A stretch of DNA of 15,655 bases from Methanoregula sp. UBA276 (GCA_002508495.1 DANA01000040.1:4309-19963); one strand, 5' to 3'; shown: positions 1-6,331, counted from the first letter of the stretch. Notes: generated by a model from the sequence alone, not told the origin. Translations and numbers: made by a program.

Positions 1-51
1 TTTTTTATAGGTATAGTCACATTTCAGCGACTAATTTCCTGCTCGAATGTG

Positions 52-102
52 AATACCCCCTTGCGCCAGCCCTGCCCCCAAGGGGGCGGGGGCGCATGCG
101 AT
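52..102 (-). repeat. GC-rich dispersed repeat, family 1, copy 1
   Basis: About 50 bp whose reverse complement matches 3952-4006 with only a few substitutions and small indels. The core is a perfect hairpin: GCCCCC at 74-79, AA, GGGGGC at 82-87. It is flanked by GC-rich arms that can extend the stem. The two copies lie in opposite orientation and in unrelated intergenic regions. This suggests a REP-like or terminator-like dispersed element rather than a local duplication. Confidence 0.75.
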
Positions 103-297
103 TCCTCTCAATTACTAGGATGCTCGAACATGGAAATAAACATCATCGCAACCGGGGCGCCATAGCGGCGGGGCGAATCCCCTGGAGCGTCAGTGGCTTA
201 AGTCAATCAGCGGGAACACTTTTTTGATCTGAATTTTGGAACTCGATTTTAATCGCATTTTCTCTCGAAATTTCCTTAACGAGTTGGTAGTTAAAAT

Positions 298-315
298 GGG
301 TACTATACCCTTTTT
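298..315 (+). terminator. Short hairpin followed by T-tract
   Basis: GGGTA (298-302), loop CTA, TACCC (306-310), then TTTTT on the plus strand. It lies 38 bp beyond the stop of the minus-strand amidohydrolase gene. On the plus strand it resembles a terminator for a gene outside the window. On the minus strand the downstream side reads ATTTTAAC, so it could act in both directions. Confidence 0.35.
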
Positions 316-352
316 ATATCCACATTCTCTTTGCCAAATTTTCACCGCGACA

Positions 353-1174
353 TCAGCTGATGCAGCCTTCGAAGGTCGTCAGCACCTTCCATATCCTTTC
401 CCGCAGTGCAACAGCCCGTTTCCGGTCGTTCCGGTCCGGTATGGCAGCGTGGGGATCCGCCTCGTACAGCGAGCGGTTAACCTCGATAAGGACCCACGGG
501 ACTCCTTTGCGCCAGTAGTGTGCGTTTGCGATGAAGCCGGCGGAGAACGGATTGTTGATGGCAACCGCCCCGTTCCCGCCAAACTCGTCGGCAAAGAGAC
601 CGGCAAGGGTGGCGATCCACTCCTTGCTGCAGGTCGCGATGCTCCCCTTTTTTGCCCGTCCATGGCGGTCGCCGTTGTTGCCCAGACAGATTTTCGGGCG
701 CTCTTTTCCGGCGTCTTTCTGGTGCAGGGACCCGTACGGCAGCATGGTGTGGCAGTCGAATGCTGCAATAACATGATGACGGTCAATCAGCTCGTCAATC
801 TTCTGGTGGTAGGGGAAGTAGTGTTCCAGGAGCAGTTGGTGGATGAGGCGGATGTCCGGGACCTGCCCGGATCGCCAGACCCTGGTGCCGTCGATGGTCC
901 GCAGCTTGATGATCCCGTCGGGGTTGCGGAGCGGCAGTGGCAGCGGGGGGCGGTTGAGGTCAACGACCATGCGGGATATCCGCGTATCGATATACGCGGG
1001 AACCCGGTTGCGGTACCCGTAAATGACCGGTGTGAGCGGGTCGCTGTAATAGTGCAGATCCTGCCCGGTCAGGTGGATCAACGGACGCACGCACCGGGGG
1101 ACTTCTGTGCCGCCATGGGGTACGGATATCAGAAACGGGAATTTCTGTTTCACAAGGCTTCCCTGGTGGGACAT
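353..1174 (-). CDS. N-formylglutamate amidohydrolase-family protein
   Basis: The predicted protein has 273 aa and fits the N-formylglutamate amidohydrolase (FGase/HutG-like) family, zinc-type amidohydrolases that release formate from N-formyl-glutamate. Family-like motifs are SVPHGG (17-22), DLNR (72-75), FDCHTM (139-144), NNPFSAG (207-213) and EVNRSLY (231-237); the His, Asp and Glu residues in them are the likely metal and substrate ligands. It is a soluble cytoplasmic protein with no signal peptide. No histidine-degradation gene is nearby, so the true substrate is unknown. It follows SepCysS by a 59-bp gap on the same strand and is probably co-transcribed. The ATG at 1174 has no clear ribosome binding site. 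A GTG at 1153, seven bases after AGGG, would start the protein as MKQKFPFLISVPHGG and is an equally good start. Confidence 0.85.
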   Translation of the reverse strand: MSHQGSLVKQKFPFLISVPHGGTEVPRCVRPLIHLTGQDLHYYSDPLTPVIYGYRNRVPAYIDTRISRMVVDLNRPPLPLPLRNPDGIIKLRTIDGTRVWRSGQVPDIRLIHQLLLEHYFPYHQKIDELIDRHHVIAAFDCHTMLPYGSLHQKDAGKERPKICLGNNGDRHGRAKKGSIATCSKEWIATLAGLFADEFGGNGAVAINNPFSAGFIANAHYWRKGVPWVLIEVNRSLYEADPHAAIPDRNDRKRAVALRERIWKVLTTFEGCIS

Positions 1175-1233
1175 TGGCCGCAGGGGAAAAAAGGATGTCG
1201 CTGTTCCGGCCAGGTTCCTGATGCTGGAGACGA

Positions 1234-2430
1234 CTACGGTGATGGTGCGTTCTCTCTCACCGAAAGCCCGTTCTCCTGTGCAATCTCCACAAACGAGCGG
1301 GCAAGGTGCTCTGCCTGTTTCCGGGTTGCGCCGTAGGTGTTGAATTTCCAGACCTTGGTTGCGCCGGGAATGATACCCGTGATGCCCCGTTCTTCAAGTG
1401 CGCTCTGGAGATAGTACCCGCGTTTCTTGTGCGTCTCTGCTACCTTGTCAAACGATGCAATGGTGTTGACCCGGGTCATCGTGTGCTTCCGCGGGTACTC
1501 GGACTGGCACGTCGTCCCTTCGATGGAGAGGAGCGCATCCATCACGATCTGGTGGTTTGCAAGCTCCGTATCGAAATGTTTCGTCCGCTCCTTCACGTGC
1601 GGGAACGAGGCCATCATGCCGACAAGGGTCACGCCCATCAGCGTGCAGCCCATCATCTCCGGCTCCTTGATCCCGAACTTCCTTTTGGTCACGTCGCCTT
1701 CGATTGTCGTGGTGCGGAAGACTTCGCCTTCCCGCCCGGCGGTTGCCGCAAGGATGCCTGACGGGGCAGGCGCTGCCATGCTCTTGTGGCCAGACCCGAC
1801 AACAAAGTCCACGCCAAGTGCCTTCCCGTCAACGGGCAGGACGCCGACGGTGTAAGCCCCGTTGCAGACCACGGGGATGTCGTACTGGTGCGCCACTTTT
1901 GCGATCCCGCAAACATCGTGGAGGTTGCCGTACTGGTAGTCCACGTGATCGATGAACGCAAGGACGGGCGCCCGGCTAAACTCCCGGCGAACTTCCTCGA
2001 TCTTTGCCGCAACCGCGTCGGTCCGGACCAGCTTGTCATCCCCGACCGGCACCTCCCGGGCGATCCCCCCGGCCTCCTCGACGGCCATGAACTCCGTGTA
2101 ATGCGAAAGCGCGGTCAAAAGAACGGGATCGCCCTTGTTCACGTAGGTATTGGCAACCGCCTGGAACCCGCGCCGGGCCCCGGGCACGGTCCGGACCGCG
2201 TCCATGTTCAGCCACTTCGCCACGTCCTTGTGGAACTCTGCTATCGGGGGCTTTGCAATGTAATCAAGCCGGTTGGGCTTGCGGCAGTTGTCGCAGACCG
2301 AGTACCCGTCCCCGTACGCGATCACAGCCTTCATCGCGTCGCCCGTGAGCCGGCCGGCCGCCTGGATCGGGTCGATGTTGATGAAGAGTTCGTCCACCTG
2401 CCGGGCCTCGATGCCATGCCCGCACCTCAT
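1234..2430 (-). CDS. pscS: O-phospho-L-seryl-tRNA:Cys-tRNA synthase (SepCysS)
   Basis: The protein has 398 aa. It is a PLP enzyme of fold type I that converts Sep-tRNA(Cys), made by SepRS, into Cys-tRNA(Cys) in methanogens. The PLP lysine is K216 in GSGHKSMAAPAPSG. The three cysteines known to be essential in this family, which carry the persulfide sulfur, appear to be C46 and C49 (CDNC) and C262 (MMGCTLMG). The length is typical for the family. The ATG at 2430 overlaps the stop of the upstream 60-aa gene (ATGA) and has GGAG eight bases upstream, inside that gene, which indicates translational coupling. The operon continues into the amidohydrolase gene. Presence of this enzyme suggests that at least part of the cell's Cys-tRNA is made indirectly; the SepRS gene is not in the window. 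Confidence 0.95.
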   Translation of the reverse strand: MRCGHGIEARQVDELFINIDPIQAAGRLTGDAMKAVIAYGDGYSVCDNCRKPNRLDYIAKPPIAEFHKDVAKWLNMDAVRTVPGARRGFQAVANTYVNKGDPVLLTALSHYTEFMAVEEAGGIAREVPVGDDKLVRTDAVAAKIEEVRREFSRAPVLAFIDHVDYQYGNLHDVCGIAKVAHQYDIPVVCNGAYTVGVLPVDGKALGVDFVVGSGHKSMAAPAPSGILAATAGREGEVFRTTTIEGDVTKRKFGIKEPEMMGCTLMGVTLVGMMASFPHVKERTKHFDTELANHQIVMDALLSIEGTTCQSEYPRKHTMTRVNTIASFDKVAETHKKRGYYLQSALEERGITGIIPGATKVWKFNTYGATRKQAEHLARSFVEIAQENGLSVRENAPSP

Positions 2431-2609
2431 TTCAGCATCTCCTGCTTCAGCGAGCCCACCTGCCGCTCGAGGTTCTCCAAGAGGCGCTGTGCCTGTGCTT
2501 TCTGTTTCTCATCAAACTCGTGCGCCGGTGCGGTCTCGCGGAGGAGGACGCGGAGATCGGTCAGCGTATAGATTGCCTGAAATGTCATGTCGACTGCCCG
2601 TTTGGACAT
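2427..2609 (-). CDS. Small helical protein coupled to SepCysS (60 aa)
   Basis: I do not recognise a named family. The 60 aa are strongly charged and predicted helical. Residues about 34-60, with repeated Lys, Gln, Glu and Leu, look like a short amphipathic or coiled-coil helix, and the N-terminal half (about 9-25) could be a second helix. There are no cysteines and no membrane segment. The ATG at 2609 has a good ribosome binding site (AGGTGA, four bases upstream), and the stop overlaps the SepCysS start by four bases, so this is the first gene of the operon. Strong initiation signals plus tight coupling argue that it is real. A role as a partner of SepCysS, or of the Sep-tRNA complex, is inference from position only. 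Confidence 0.75.
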   Translation of the reverse strand: MSKRAVDMTFQAIYTLTDLRVLLRETAPAHEFDEKQKAQAQRLLENLERQVGSLKQEMLK

Positions 2610-2633
2610 GGGTTCACCTGTGGTAGAGTATTG

Positions 2634-2664
2634 GCGCCCGGGAAATTAAGTACCTGCGCCCGGG
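2634..2664 (-). promoter_or_regulatory. Putative promoter/operator of the SepCysS operon
   Basis: GCGCCCGGG occurs twice, at 2634-2642 and 2656-2664, so the copies are 22 bp apart (two helical turns). Between them the minus strand reads AGGTACTTAATTT. Its A/T-rich core (TTAATTT) could be the TATA box, placing the transcription start a little upstream of the AGGTGA ribosome binding site. Direct repeats on both sides of a TATA box resemble an archaeal repressor or activator operator. Each half also contains the palindrome CCCGGG. The plus-strand gene at 2750 diverges from here and could share the control. Confidence 0.35.
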
Positions 2665-2749
2665 CCACGGGTTTTTTTTTAAGAGCGGGAAAACACGTAT
2701 CATAGTTTCCTGTTCTTTATTTGCAGAACGCCAAAATACAGATAAGCCG

Positions 2750-3400
2750 GTGAATAATGTGGAAAAACAGGCACTCATCCAGTTCAAAAAAGAGATCCGG
2801 CACTTCTCGCTCGTAACGTCTACGAACCTAATTATTGGTGCCATTGCCATCGCAGCCGGAATAGTGTACATTATCGCAGCAATACTCGGGCTCACGGCAT
2901 ACCTTGTATCCCCCGAACTCCGGGTGATCGCCGGGGCGATCGCCATGGTCTGCTTCGGGCTCGGGGTAAGTGTACTCCACGTCACGCTCGGGATTTTTCG
3001 GGGCCTCAGGGCCATCAAAGACAAGATCGACAGAGACGGCCCGGCGATCACGGATGACCGCGTCACCTGCCTTATCGTGCAGATGACCGCTTATTACCGG
3101 GAGATTAGAAAGAAGCTTGGTACGGTAATTCTGGTTGGCCCGCTCTGCGGGTTCTGTGTCTTTGTCCTTGGGATAGTGACCGGCCTTGAAGCACTCTCCC
3201 TCACGTCATCCGGCTTCTCCTTTACCCTGAACAGCCAGGTTACGCTTTTTGCCCAGTGCCTCACCCTTGCAATCGCGATGTTGAGTCTCTTCTCCTCGTA
3301 TTATTTCACGAAGTTCGCCATGGCATGGAACCATCGTATCGCAGAGATCGAAGCATCGGAATGCGCATTAAAAAAGACGCTGGGGCTGGATGACCAATGA
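2750..3400 (+). CDS. Uncharacterised four-helix membrane protein
   Basis: The predicted protein has 216 aa. Hydrophobic segments at about 24-48, 57-83, 123-147 and 165-187 predict four transmembrane helices, with charged cytoplasmic-looking segments at the N-terminus, 84-122 (many Lys/Arg/Asp) and the C-terminus (193-216). No catalytic motif was recognised. The start is GTG at 2750, with a second in-frame GTG at 2759. There is no Shine-Dalgarno sequence, and a TATA-like CTTTATTTG lies about 30 bp upstream, so the mRNA may be leaderless. The stop overlaps the ATG of the winged-helix gene (ATGA, 3397-3400), so the two proteins are probably made together. A membrane sensor or modulator paired with a regulator is inference. 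Confidence 0.75.
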   Translation: MNNVEKQALIQFKKEIRHFSLVTSTNLIIGAIAIAAGIVYIIAAILGLTAYLVSPELRVIAGAIAMVCFGLGVSVLHVTLGIFRGLRAIKDKIDRDGPAITDDRVTCLIVQMTAYYREIRKKLGTVILVGPLCGFCVFVLGIVTGLEALSLTSSGFSFTLNSQVTLFAQCLTLAIAMLSLFSSYYFTKFAMAWNHRIAEIEASECALKKTLGLDDQ

Positions 3401-3672
3401 GCGGACGACGGACCGTTTACGAGATCTACTGGGAGATCCTCGTGTACTGCAAAACCCCCCGCACGTTCACCGCGATTATCAACCGGTGTGACCTGAACTC
3501 GAAGACGGGGCAGGAGTACCTGGGGTTTTTGACCGGAAAGGAGTACCTGACGGCGACAACCGATGAAGGCAGGACCCGGTATGTATCCACCCCTCCGGCA
3601 GCCGAGTACATCGCGCTCTTCAGTTCGCTGTACCAGAATCTTTTCGATGAGCGGCCGGGGTTCCGGTTGTGA
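3397..3672 (+). CDS. Small winged helix-turn-helix regulator (archaeal ArnR1/HTH_45-like)
   Basis: The 91-aa protein is a single winged-helix domain of the kind found alone in many methanogens. YEIYWEILVYCK (8-19) begins helix 1, TFTAIINRCDLNSKTGQEYL (23-42) covers the turn and recognition helix, and the wing includes TRYVSTPPAAEYI (59-71). The C-terminal helix (72-85) probably mediates dimerisation. It should bind DNA in the cytoplasm; targets are unknown. The start overlaps the stop of the membrane-protein gene by four bases, indicating coupling. T5 and T6 tracts follow directly after the stop. It may regulate its own operon, or the divergent SepCysS operon, from the shared 2610-2749 region; both ideas are inference. 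Confidence 0.8.
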   Translation: MSGRRTVYEIYWEILVYCKTPRTFTAIINRCDLNSKTGQEYLGFLTGKEYLTATTDEGRTRYVSTPPAAEYIALFSSLYQNLFDERPGFRL

Positions 3673-3693
3673 TTTTTGTTCAGGAGATTTTTT
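3673..3693 (+). terminator. T-tract terminator after the wHTH gene
   Basis: Two T-tracts (T5 at 3673-3677 and T6 at 3688-3693) follow the stop codon directly, without a strong hairpin. This is typical of archaeal U-rich termination. The repeat array begins three bases downstream. Confidence 0.5.
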
Positions 3694-3695
3694 AC

Positions 3696-3790
3696 CATAA
3701 TAATGGTGGCAAACTGTCCCCATACCTCCGTAACGATGGCTGCAGCAATTCCCGACCGGAAGCTCCCGTGGGGGCCTCAATCGGGTTTTT
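3696..3790 (-). repeat. Double-hairpin repeat, family 2, diverged copy
   Basis: About 95 bp, homologous to the element at 3814-3905 in the same orientation and to 10529-10618 in reverse. Shared blocks, read on the plus strand, are AATAATGGTGGC near the start, TAACGATG in the middle, and GGGGGCCTCAAT followed by a T-rich stretch at the end. It is the most diverged of the three copies and its stem pairing is weaker. With the next copy it forms a tandem pair with a period of about 117 bp. Confidence 0.65.
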
Positions 3791-3813
3791 CTGCGCTGGA
3801 GAAATCCTTAGAA

Positions 3814-3905
3814 ATGATGATGGGGGCTGATGCCCCCAAACCCCCTAAACGATGTTTGCCGCCGCACCCGTTTGGACGCCCCGCGGCGGCCTCAATTTTG
3901 TTTTT
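3814..3905 (-). repeat. Double-hairpin repeat, family 2, second tandem copy
   Basis: About 92 bp. Two stems are visible: TGGGGGC-TGAT-GCCCCCA at 3821-3838, and GCCGCCGC pairing with GCGGCGGC around a variable loop at about 3860-3890. The reverse complement aligns along its length with 10529-10618, sharing GGCCGCCGCGGGG, CATCGTTT and GGGGGCATCAGCCCCCAT. Loop sequences differ while stem arms are kept, which suggests the structure is under selection or that both copies came from a mobile or amplified element. Confidence 0.75.
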
Positions 3906-3951
3906 GTGAAACAATTTTGTCTGGAGTGTCCTGTACAGGTAGTGTGGAGGC

Positions 3952-4006
3952 ATCGCATACGCCCCCGCCCCCTTGGGGGCAGGGTTGGCGTAAGGGGGGT
4001 ACTATT
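3952..4006 (+). repeat. GC-rich dispersed repeat, family 1, copy 2
   Basis: About 55 bp, the inverse-orientation partner of 52-102. The core stem is GCCCCC (3967-3972), TT, GGGGGC (3975-3980). The outer sequence (ATCGCATACGCCCCC before it, AGGGTTGGCGTAAGGGGG after it) also matches the other copy, with point changes. It lies just downstream of the family 2 tandem pair and upstream of the CBS-PPase leader. Confidence 0.75.
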
Positions 4007-4058
4007 TTTCCGGAATGAGGATTTCGACAAAACATTTTTTGAAAAACCGTGTGGATCT

Positions 4059-4100
4059 GGCAGGACGAAAGGAGCGGGTGCCCTCCTTCCCCCTCCTGCC
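4059..4100 (+). promoter_or_regulatory. Stem-loop upstream of the CBS-PPase gene
   Basis: GGCAGGA (4059-4065) pairs with TCCTGCC (4094-4100), and inside it AGGAG (4070-4074) pairs with CTCCT (4083-4087), leaving an 8-base loop. The inner left arm is part of AAAGGAG, a Shine-Dalgarno-like site followed by an in-frame GTG (4078) that would extend the CBS-PPase protein by 28 residues. If transcribed, the hairpin would hide that site. A TATA-like CCTTATG at about 4103-4109 leaves open that transcription begins downstream of the hairpin. Confidence 0.4.
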
Positions 4101-4161
4101 GTACCTTATGTTGTCCCGCGTCAAACCGGGTATACACGAACGAAAGGAGGAACAGGTACCC

Positions 4162-5784
4162 ATGAACCAGGTCTATCTCTTCGGCCACAAAAATCCCGAT
4201 ACGGACAGCATCGCCAGCGTTATCGGGTATGCGGATTTCCTCAACCGCTCCGAGCCGCAAAAATATGTTCCGGCCCGGTGCGGGGAACTGAACCCGGAGA
4301 CGCGGTACATGCTGGAGCGGTTCGGGACAGAGAGCCCGGTCTTCATCCCGTCCGTTGAGCCCCGCCTCTCGGACATCACCTACAAGCCGGTCTTTTCCCT
4401 GACGGGGGATGTTCCCACGGTGGATGTTGCAACCCTCATGGCAAAGGAAGGGATACGGAATGTTGTTATCACCGATCCGGCAGGAAAACCGGTCGGGATG
4501 GTGGGCGAGCATGCCCTTGCTGCAGCATACTTAGAGAAGATCCACCTCGCAGAACTGACTGTGACCCCGGTGCCGGTCGAAACCCTGGCACGGATCCTGA
4601 GCGCAGAGATCGTCGTGGCAGCCCATGATGTCCTTGAAGGCAGGGTCCATATCGCTATCGATGCCCTGCATATCACGCTCTCCCGGGTTACGGCAAAGGA
4701 CATCGCGGTTGTCGGGGACGACGAACCTGCCCAGCTGGCGTTCATCTCTGCCAAGATCGCGTGCCTTATCATCGCAGGCGGGGCGCCGGCCGGGGAACGG
4801 GTGGCCATGGCAGCACAGGAGAGCGGCGTTACGGTGCTGAAAACCCCGCTCGATGCATTCGGGGTTGGCAGGATGATCAACCTCTCGCTTCCTGCCCGCG
4901 AAGTGATGGAGAGCGGCGTGCCCGTGCTCACGGTTGCCGATACCCTTGCCCACGCCCGCAAGGTGGTCTCGGGCTCGAAGTTCCGGGCTGCCTGCGTTGT
5001 CTCCACGGATGGCAGGCTTGCCGGCGTCCTGACCCGGACAACCCTGCTTGACGATGTGCGCCGCCAGGTCATCCTCCTCGACCACAACGAAGCGTCGCAG
5101 GCGGTTGACGGGATCGGGGAAGCAGAGATCGTGGAGATCATCGATCACCACCGCTTAAGCCCGATCACCACGTTAAAACCGGTGAAGTTCTTCAACGACC
5201 CGGTCGGTGCCACCTCGACCATCATCGCGATGAAATTCATGGAGTCCGGCCTTGCCCCCTCGCCGGGCATAGCAGGCGTCCTCCTCTCGGGAATACTCTC
5301 CGACACCCTTGCCCTGCGCATGTCAACGACAACGCACCATGATCGCAAGGCTGCAGCGTTCCTTGCCGGACTTGCCGGCATTGATAGGGAAGAACTGGGT
5401 GCCACCCTGCTCGAACGGGGCATGGACCTTACCGGCACCCCGCTTGCCGATCTCCTCGTACGGGATACCAAGGAGTTCTTGATCGCTGACAAAAAAATCC
5501 TGATTGCGCAGGTGATGGTCCCCTCCCTTGCCTGGAGCCGGGACCGGCATGCTGCTCTCGCTGAGGAAGTGGTGCGGGTGCGAAAGGGAAGTTCGTTTGA
5601 CCTGGTCCTCGCCCTGTTCACCAGTGTAATCGAGAATGCAAGTGACGTGTATGGCGATGCTGATCCGGCGCTCGTACTCGCGCTCTTCGGGCGGGAACTG
5701 CCCGTCCGTCTCGATGGCGTTATGTCGCGGAAAAAAGACTTTTTACCCTGGCTTGGGGCGCAGCTTCGCGACTCTGCCCCGTAA
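4162..5784 (+). CDS. CBS-domain family II inorganic pyrophosphatase (DHH family)
   Basis: The predicted 540-aa protein matches Mn-dependent family II pyrophosphatases with a regulatory insert, which hydrolyse PPi to phosphate in the cytoplasm. DHH-domain motifs are GHKNPDTDS (8-16), DHNE (307-310), EIIDHH (325-330) and GILSDT (377-382), all with likely metal ligands. Between the first and second motifs lie a CBS repeat (about 66-125), a DRTGG-like domain (about 126-240) and a second CBS repeat (about 245-300); in this family these bind adenine nucleotides and tune activity. The C-terminal DHHA2 domain carries SRKK (522-525), the basic PPi-binding motif. The ATG at 4162 was chosen because GGAGG lies 11 bases upstream and the family motif starts right after it; upstream in-frame starts (GTG 4078, ATG 4015) would add non-conserved residues. 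aIF1A follows on the same strand. Confidence 0.92.
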   Translation: MNQVYLFGHKNPDTDSIASVIGYADFLNRSEPQKYVPARCGELNPETRYMLERFGTESPVFIPSVEPRLSDITYKPVFSLTGDVPTVDVATLMAKEGIRNVVITDPAGKPVGMVGEHALAAAYLEKIHLAELTVTPVPVETLARILSAEIVVAAHDVLEGRVHIAIDALHITLSRVTAKDIAVVGDDEPAQLAFISAKIACLIIAGGAPAGERVAMAAQESGVTVLKTPLDAFGVGRMINLSLPAREVMESGVPVLTVADTLAHARKVVSGSKFRAACVVSTDGRLAGVLTRTTLLDDVRRQVILLDHNEASQAVDGIGEAEIVEIIDHHRLSPITTLKPVKFFNDPVGATSTIIAMKFMESGLAPSPGIAGVLLSGILSDTLALRMSTTTHHDRKAAAFLAGLAGIDREELGATLLERGMDLTGTPLADLLVRDTKEFLIADKKILIAQVMVPSLAWSRDRHAALAEEVVRVRKGSSFDLVLALFTSVIENASDVYGDADPALVLALFGRELPVRLDGVMSRKKDFLPWLGAQLRDSAP

Positions 5785-5848
5785 TGCCAGGATATGCGGC
5801 AATCTCAATACATACATTCATCATTCCTGACGCCCTTTTATTAATGTA

Positions 5849-6202
5849 TTGGAGTTGTGCCTGATTAACAATCATGTAAAAAAACCTGGAAATTCTGGAG
5901 CACCTGCTGAATTCAATCCCGACGGAACCCCGGTTGTCCGCGTCCGGCTGCCAAAGAAGAAACTTGGCGAACAGTTCGCCTGCGCCAAACTGATGATGGG
6001 CGCAAACCACATCCGTGTCAGCTGCATGGACGGCGTTGAACGGATGGGGCGGATCAAGGGCAAGATCAAGAAGCGGGCGTGGATCCGCGAGGGTGACATC
6101 ATCATTGTTGTGCCATGGAGTTTCCAGGACGAAAAGTGCGATATCATCTACCGCTACCTGCCCCCGCAGGCAGACTGGTTGAAGAAGAATAATTATCTCT
6201 GA
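5849..6202 (+). CDS. Translation initiation factor aIF1A
   Basis: The protein is the archaeal homologue of eIF1A/bacterial IF1, an S1-like OB-fold factor that binds the small-subunit A site and helps select the start codon. Recognisable stretches are the N-terminal basic KKPGNSG, then VRVRLPKKK, the OB-fold core GANHIRVSCMDGVERMGRIKGK and IREGDIIIVVPWSFQDEKCDIIYRY, and the C-terminal LKKNNYL. No in-frame ATG or GTG occurs between the upstream stop (5828-5830) and the conserved region. Candidates are TTG 5849 (used here as the first conventional start, 117 aa), TTG 5855, CTG 5861 and ATT 5864. GGAG at 5851-5854 is spaced correctly only for CTG (6 bases) or ATT (9 bases), and ATT would give a 112-aa protein. 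It lies 64 bp after the CBS-PPase gene, with a TATA-like TTTTATTAA between them. Confidence 0.93.
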   Translation: MELCLINNHVKKPGNSGAPAEFNPDGTPVVRVRLPKKKLGEQFACAKLMMGANHIRVSCMDGVERMGRIKGKIKKRAWIREGDIIIVVPWSFQDEKCDIIYRYLPPQADWLKKNNYL

Positions 6203-6203
6203 T

Positions 6204-6248
6204 CCGGCCTGGTTTTTAGCGTGTGCCCGGGACCGGCCAGGGTTTTTA
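6204..6248 (+). terminator. Duplicated GC/T-tract terminator after aIF1A
   Basis: Two near-identical units, CCGGCCTGGTTTTTA at 6204-6218 and CCGGCCAGGGTTTTTA at 6233-6248, follow the aIF1A stop. CCTGG of the first can pair with CCAGG of the second, and each ends in T5. This fits multi-site archaeal termination. The sensor kinase gene converges from the other side. Confidence 0.5.
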
Positions 6249-6331
6249 AACCATCAGCGGATTATTGGCAGGGCGGATTTTTTATCCGGAAACGCCCCAT
6301 TATGCCCTCCATGGGGGAATTTCTTTTTCTA

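Larger units (their letters stand above)
1..352. other. Gene-free left edge, 352 bp
   Basis: No credible gene is seen here. The stretch lies beyond the 3' end of the minus-strand SepCysS operon. It holds an imperfect stem (GTAT..TCACATT at 11-23 pairing with AATGTGA..ATAC at 46-56), a GC-rich dispersed repeat (52-102), a T-tract at 221-226 and a short hairpin followed by T5 (298-315). A plus-strand gene may lie to the left of the window, which would make the hairpins convergent terminators; that is inference. Confidence 0.6.

Noticed and set aside
130..165. 11-codon open frame beginning ATGGAAATAAAC
   Set aside because: Too short, with no ribosome binding site and no downstream gene on the plus strand for a leader-peptide role.
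236..1336. Long plus-strand open frame over the amidohydrolase gene
   Set aside because: It is the antisense of a gene with clear family motifs on the minus strand. Long antisense frames are common at this GC content.
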